This document shows positions 61,701 to 64,000 of a DNA stretch of 64,000 nucleotides, one piece after another. The notes under the pieces are model-generated. The model ran no database searches, was not told the DNA's origin, and saw only the letters and a list, made by a program, of their open reading frames with translations. The stretch is from NCBI GenBank assembly GCA_022818135.1, contig JAFMSR010000017.1, positions 2,856,833 to 2,920,832 on the forward strand. The letters are read 5' to 3'. The translations under genes were made by a program, and so were the position numbers. Every line of letters begins with the position of its first letter. The stretch's first letter is position 1. This DNA is from Saxidomus purpurata (lineage: Eukaryota; Mollusca; Bivalvia; Venerida; Veneridae).

Positions 61701-63307
61701 ACCCTGTAATTTTGAAAGTTAAGTTTACAGGGTGCGGGAATATTTGGAACTGATATGACAATGGGTTGTCTTTCGCAAAATACTGTTCTAACGAACACAT
61801 TCGTTGCTGTTAAAAAGAATAAATATTACAAAACCAGCTCATTAATTTGAATTTGAACTGAAAAGCTTTCTGTCTTTAACTGCGACAAAAGAAATACAAT
61901 ATATTGTTAAGTTTTGTAAAGGCACATGTGCTCGATTGATTTATCGTGATTATTTAAGTTACCGAGTTTGTAGAGCAAAACTATTGGATGGAATTGTATG
62001 TACAATTACCTTCTTTGCATTATGAAAGGATCATGCACACATTTTTGTAGAAGTAAAATCTGTTATTTTGTACAGTACTTCTTGTTTTCTTAAAGCAACT
62101 CAATTTTTATATGACTTGAGCATTAAAACTGTCTTTAGTCAGTCCCCGTCAAACTTTCAATCTACCTTTATCTATGACACTGTTATACCTAACTGTTGTA
62201 AATGAGTTATGTATAAATATTTATACTTGTATTAAGTCTATGACTCATGAAAAAGATTAAATTATGATAAAGCAGACAGTGTGTATGTTTTACACAGATT
62301 CATTTAATACTCCCTGCATTTGCCATGTGACCAGGATTCTATTAGTGCAAAAGTCTGTGTGTGTATTGCAAATTAACTAGAAACAATGGTCTCATAAAAA
62401 TTAGGTTGAAGTTCTGACCATTGACATTGACAGGGAAATCCCACTGCTGCCTTCACTGATCAGATACAAAATTGCCTCACCACACTTGACATGAATGTCT
62501 TTGTACAAACACAAAATGAGAGGAGTCCAGACACCATAAAAAAAAATTTATTGTTCTCATGTGAAACTGCCCAGATCCCTGACAGGTGCAGTTTGAAGAG
62601 ACAGATGCAGATTCTAGGGTATCAGGGATTATATCATTAATTGTTCAAAGAGGATTGCTGAAAAATTGACTGACAGAATAGAGACCTGTGCAGATCATGA
62701 TCAGACTGTATGGACAAGCAAAGGCAGAATCATTTGTCGACAACAGGGTAACAGTTAACAATAGACAGACTTACTTTTATCGTCCACCTGAACAATACCA
62801 TCTAATGGATTAACTATACCAGGATAATCTTCACCAAATGATAGATGATATATTGTGTGTGTTGTATTGAACTGAAAAATGGAAACATCAAAGCTTGTAA
62901 AACAATACATGAAATCTGCAGATAATCCTGTACATTACTTCTCTCGAGTCCACTTCCTGGAAAAACCAGTACTGGTGTCATATGAGGAAGAAGGGTTGTG
63001 ATCCCATTGGGACTCAAACCCGCAACCTCTGGGATGAGCTGCATATACCTTTAACCTCTACACTAATCCCTGTGACTCTTGCCTGGTGTCCTTATTCAAA
63101 CCTGACCGCAGACAGTTGGAACATGTACTCAATTGCAAAGGAGAAGACCTTTTCATTTTACTTTATTATGTTCACAGCCTAAAGGTTGAAATCTTAACAT
63201 GATTGCCCAGAGTGTCCTATCTTGGCTTAATGATAAACATTTTTGGCAGCTATAACATTTTGTAACCATAGTTACCTTTGCTCCTCCAAGTGATTGTAGG
63301 TCATGAA
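55770..63307 (-). CDS. ERGIC3: ERGIC3 (Erv46-like) cargo receptor, C-terminal exons; 5' part outside window
   Basis: ERGIC3/Erv46 is a two-pass membrane protein that cycles between ER, ERGIC and cis-Golgi as a cargo and retrieval receptor with Erv41/ERGIC2. Six coding exons join in phase on the minus strand: 63307-63276, 62871-62775, 57526-57462, 56974-56841, 56175-56120 and 55849-55770 (TGA), about 153 residues of an expected 380 or so. Family landmarks are [67 protein letters not shown] (the C-terminal membrane segment) and [17 protein letters not shown] before the stop. All match vertebrate ERGIC3 closely and exclude ERGIC2. The first visible exon starts in phase 1 at an acceptor, so the N-terminal half is to the right of the window. 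Intron 62774-57527 contains ROMO1 on the other strand. Confidence 0.95.
58779..58852. repeat. Perfect 22-bp inverted repeat in ERGIC3 intron
   Basis: Arms at 58779-58800 and 58831-58852 (core TTTTAACAATTAAGAAACC) are exact inverse complements. The 30-bp GC-richer loop contains GCTTGCTACCGCTCGCTCCC. A further outer pair, CTTAGTGTTTAACC (about 58543) and GTTAAACACTAAG (about 58745), lies beyond. It is probably a nested or eroded fold-back element. Confidence 0.75.
59581..59603 (-). terminator. Pol III T-run terminator of tRNA-Pro
   Basis: On the minus strand, three bases after the tRNA end come runs of T of about 7 and 12 bases, interrupted by AATG. Four or more T suffice for Pol III termination. 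Confidence 0.75.
59607..59678 (-). tRNA. tRNA-Pro (anticodon CGG)
   Basis: The 72-nt minus-strand sequence folds as a cloverleaf. The acceptor stem GGCCAAG pairs with CTTGGCC. The D arm contains box A GTGGTCTAGGGGTATGAT. The anticodon stem CGCGC/GCGCG encloses loop TTCGGGT, giving CGG. The T arm CCGGG-TTCGAAT-CCCGG holds box B GGTTCGAATCC. No intron is present and CCA is not encoded. A run of T on the minus strand follows (plus-strand A-rich 59581-59604), serving as Pol III terminator. The intact stems indicate a working gene, not a SINE. It lies inside an ERGIC3 intron on the same strand. Confidence 0.95.
61115..61573 (+). CDS. ROMO1: ROMO1, reactive oxygen species modulator 1
   Basis: ROMO1/Mgr2 is a small mitochondrial inner-membrane protein that associates with the TIM23 translocase and influences ROS and cristae. 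Two exons, 61115-61242 and 61465-61573 (TAA), join within an Arg codon to give 78 residues; the human protein has 79. The N-terminus [19 protein letters not shown], the glycine-rich membrane helix [19 protein letters not shown], the basic loop [12 protein letters not shown] and the second glycine-rich helix ending GSGIRC all follow the family. The gene lies wholly within the 5.2-kb intron of ERGIC3 on the opposite strand. The ATG follows an in-frame region with no better start. Candidate poly(A) signals are at 61602-61607 and 61818-61823. Confidence 0.96.
61712..61830 (+). pseudogene. Partial tandem copy of ROMO1 exon 2 and 3' UTR
   Basis: GAAAGTTAAGTTTACAGGGT and ATATTTGGAACTGATATGAC match the real exon 2 (GAAAGTCAAGTTTACAGGGT, ACATTTGGAACTTTTATGGC, from 61503). 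After an internal deletion of about 60 bp relative to the original, the copy continues with TTGTCTTTCGCAAAATACTG against TTGTCTTTTGTGAAATACTG, and GCTGTTAAAA. It lacks an acceptor, the GSGIRC end and the stop, so it is not coding. It lies right after the parent and may carry the poly(A) signal at 61818. Confidence 0.8.
62925..63085 (-). mobile_element. tRNA-derived SINE (family S1), minus orientation
   Basis: Read on the minus strand from about 63085: AGTGTAGAGGTTAAAGG (box A region), GAGGTTGCGGGTTTGAGTCCC (box B), then CCTCATATGACACCAGTACTGG and TTTTTCCAGGAAGTGGACTCGAGAG. The body matches the SINE at 32477-32662 motif for motif. It sits between two ERGIC3 coding exons. Confidence 0.78.
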
Positions 63308-64000
63308 CTGAAATGGAAGAAAAGTTCTTTTAAAAAATTGCATTCATAATGGGGGACCAGTTACCAAAACATTGAGGCTTCGTTTTCACAACCCTACATC
63401 AATATGGTATGGTCATTATAAGAAAAGTAACATGAAATCTTGATTTGATGAAAGTAAGTGAATGTGTGTGTGACCAGTGTAGATAATGATCAACCTCCGC
63501 ATGTGTGCAATTGATGTTACGCACAGTCGCTAAATTTTCACTGTACACGCTACGGAACAATTTGTGATGATGTCCTACTGGCAAGGCTCCCGAGCTAAAA
63601 GATCGACACGGCCTGTATGTTTTAGATATTAGGCAGGGTGAGGCTTAAGCAATCAACATCTACTGCCAGAGATCATCTAATTAACCAAGTATATAGTTTG
63701 ACATGGCAGAACTCAATACTGTTGAGGGCTGAATGCACTCTCTTATACTATCGGCTATCATTATATTCAAGAGAGTGAGTGTAAGGTACGATAATTCTGC
63801 AAAGGAGATTGGGCTGAATGTTGTATGTACAAAGCCCTGGTGCATAATTTGATAGTCATCAAGGCAGAAGGTGCTCTGGTTAGCTCTTCATTTGTTTATA
63901 TAGCCATATTTTAAATGAAAACTGCAAGGAAGTGAAGTACAATAATATAGGTGATACCAATAAACAAAAATAAATCTGTAAAAAACGTGTTAGTGTGGTA
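63308..64000. other. ERGIC3 intron, no further exon seen
   Basis: The next upstream ERGIC3 exon should end in phase 1 and encode the GKSFQQSHVH-like segment of the family. I found no such donor in the remaining 690 bp. No other feature is visible. Confidence 0.4.

Overview
This is an AT-rich, intron-rich, strongly repeat-laden eukaryotic nuclear window. Gene structure (short exons, GT-AG introns) and the repeat complement point to a bivalve mollusc, probably a heterodont clam. The repeats are tandem-unit elements with conserved ends, tRNA-derived SINEs and TA-flanked MITEs. The species assignment is inference. The protein-coding genes were rebuilt exon by exon by matching reading phase across splice sites.

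Layout. (1) 827-5723, minus: TRAM1-like ER translocon gene, nine coding exons; its last coding exon(s) lie outside the left edge. (2) 5724-21279: no coding exon found. It holds a diverged tandem duplication (about 7.0 and 7.8 kb), a hairpin (9.3 kb) and three composite tandem-unit elements, two of them carrying nested insertions (a LINE tail and a hAT-type MITE). (3) 21280-44795, plus: a complete or nearly complete ZMYND8 orthologue in 21 exons (1603 codons from the chosen ATG). It encodes PHD, bromodomain, PWWP, a very large acidic exon, coiled coil, MYND and a Gln/Pro-rich tail. Its introns carry a 30-bp minisatellite, SINEs, fold-backs and two copies of a 186-bp MITE. (4) 44796-55769: 3' flank and intergenic DNA with more MITEs and a 1.76-kb element whose units form a four-unit higher-order repeat. 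(5) 55770-63307, minus: the last six coding exons of ERGIC3; the 5' part of the gene lies beyond the right edge. Its 5.2-kb intron hosts a complete ROMO1 gene on the opposite strand, a decayed partial copy of ROMO1 and a tRNA-Pro(CGG) gene.

TRAM1 and ERGIC3 both serve the early secretory pathway, ROMO1 is a mitochondrial inner-membrane protein and ZMYND8 is a nuclear chromatin reader. They are neighbours, not an operon. I see no CRISPR, viral or bacterial-type system. The most unusual material is in the repeats: several different tandem-unit element families share the same terminal architecture (subterminal inverted repeats, a 3' hairpin, then CTCTTGTT), which suggests one Helentron/HINE-like rolling-circle superfamily.
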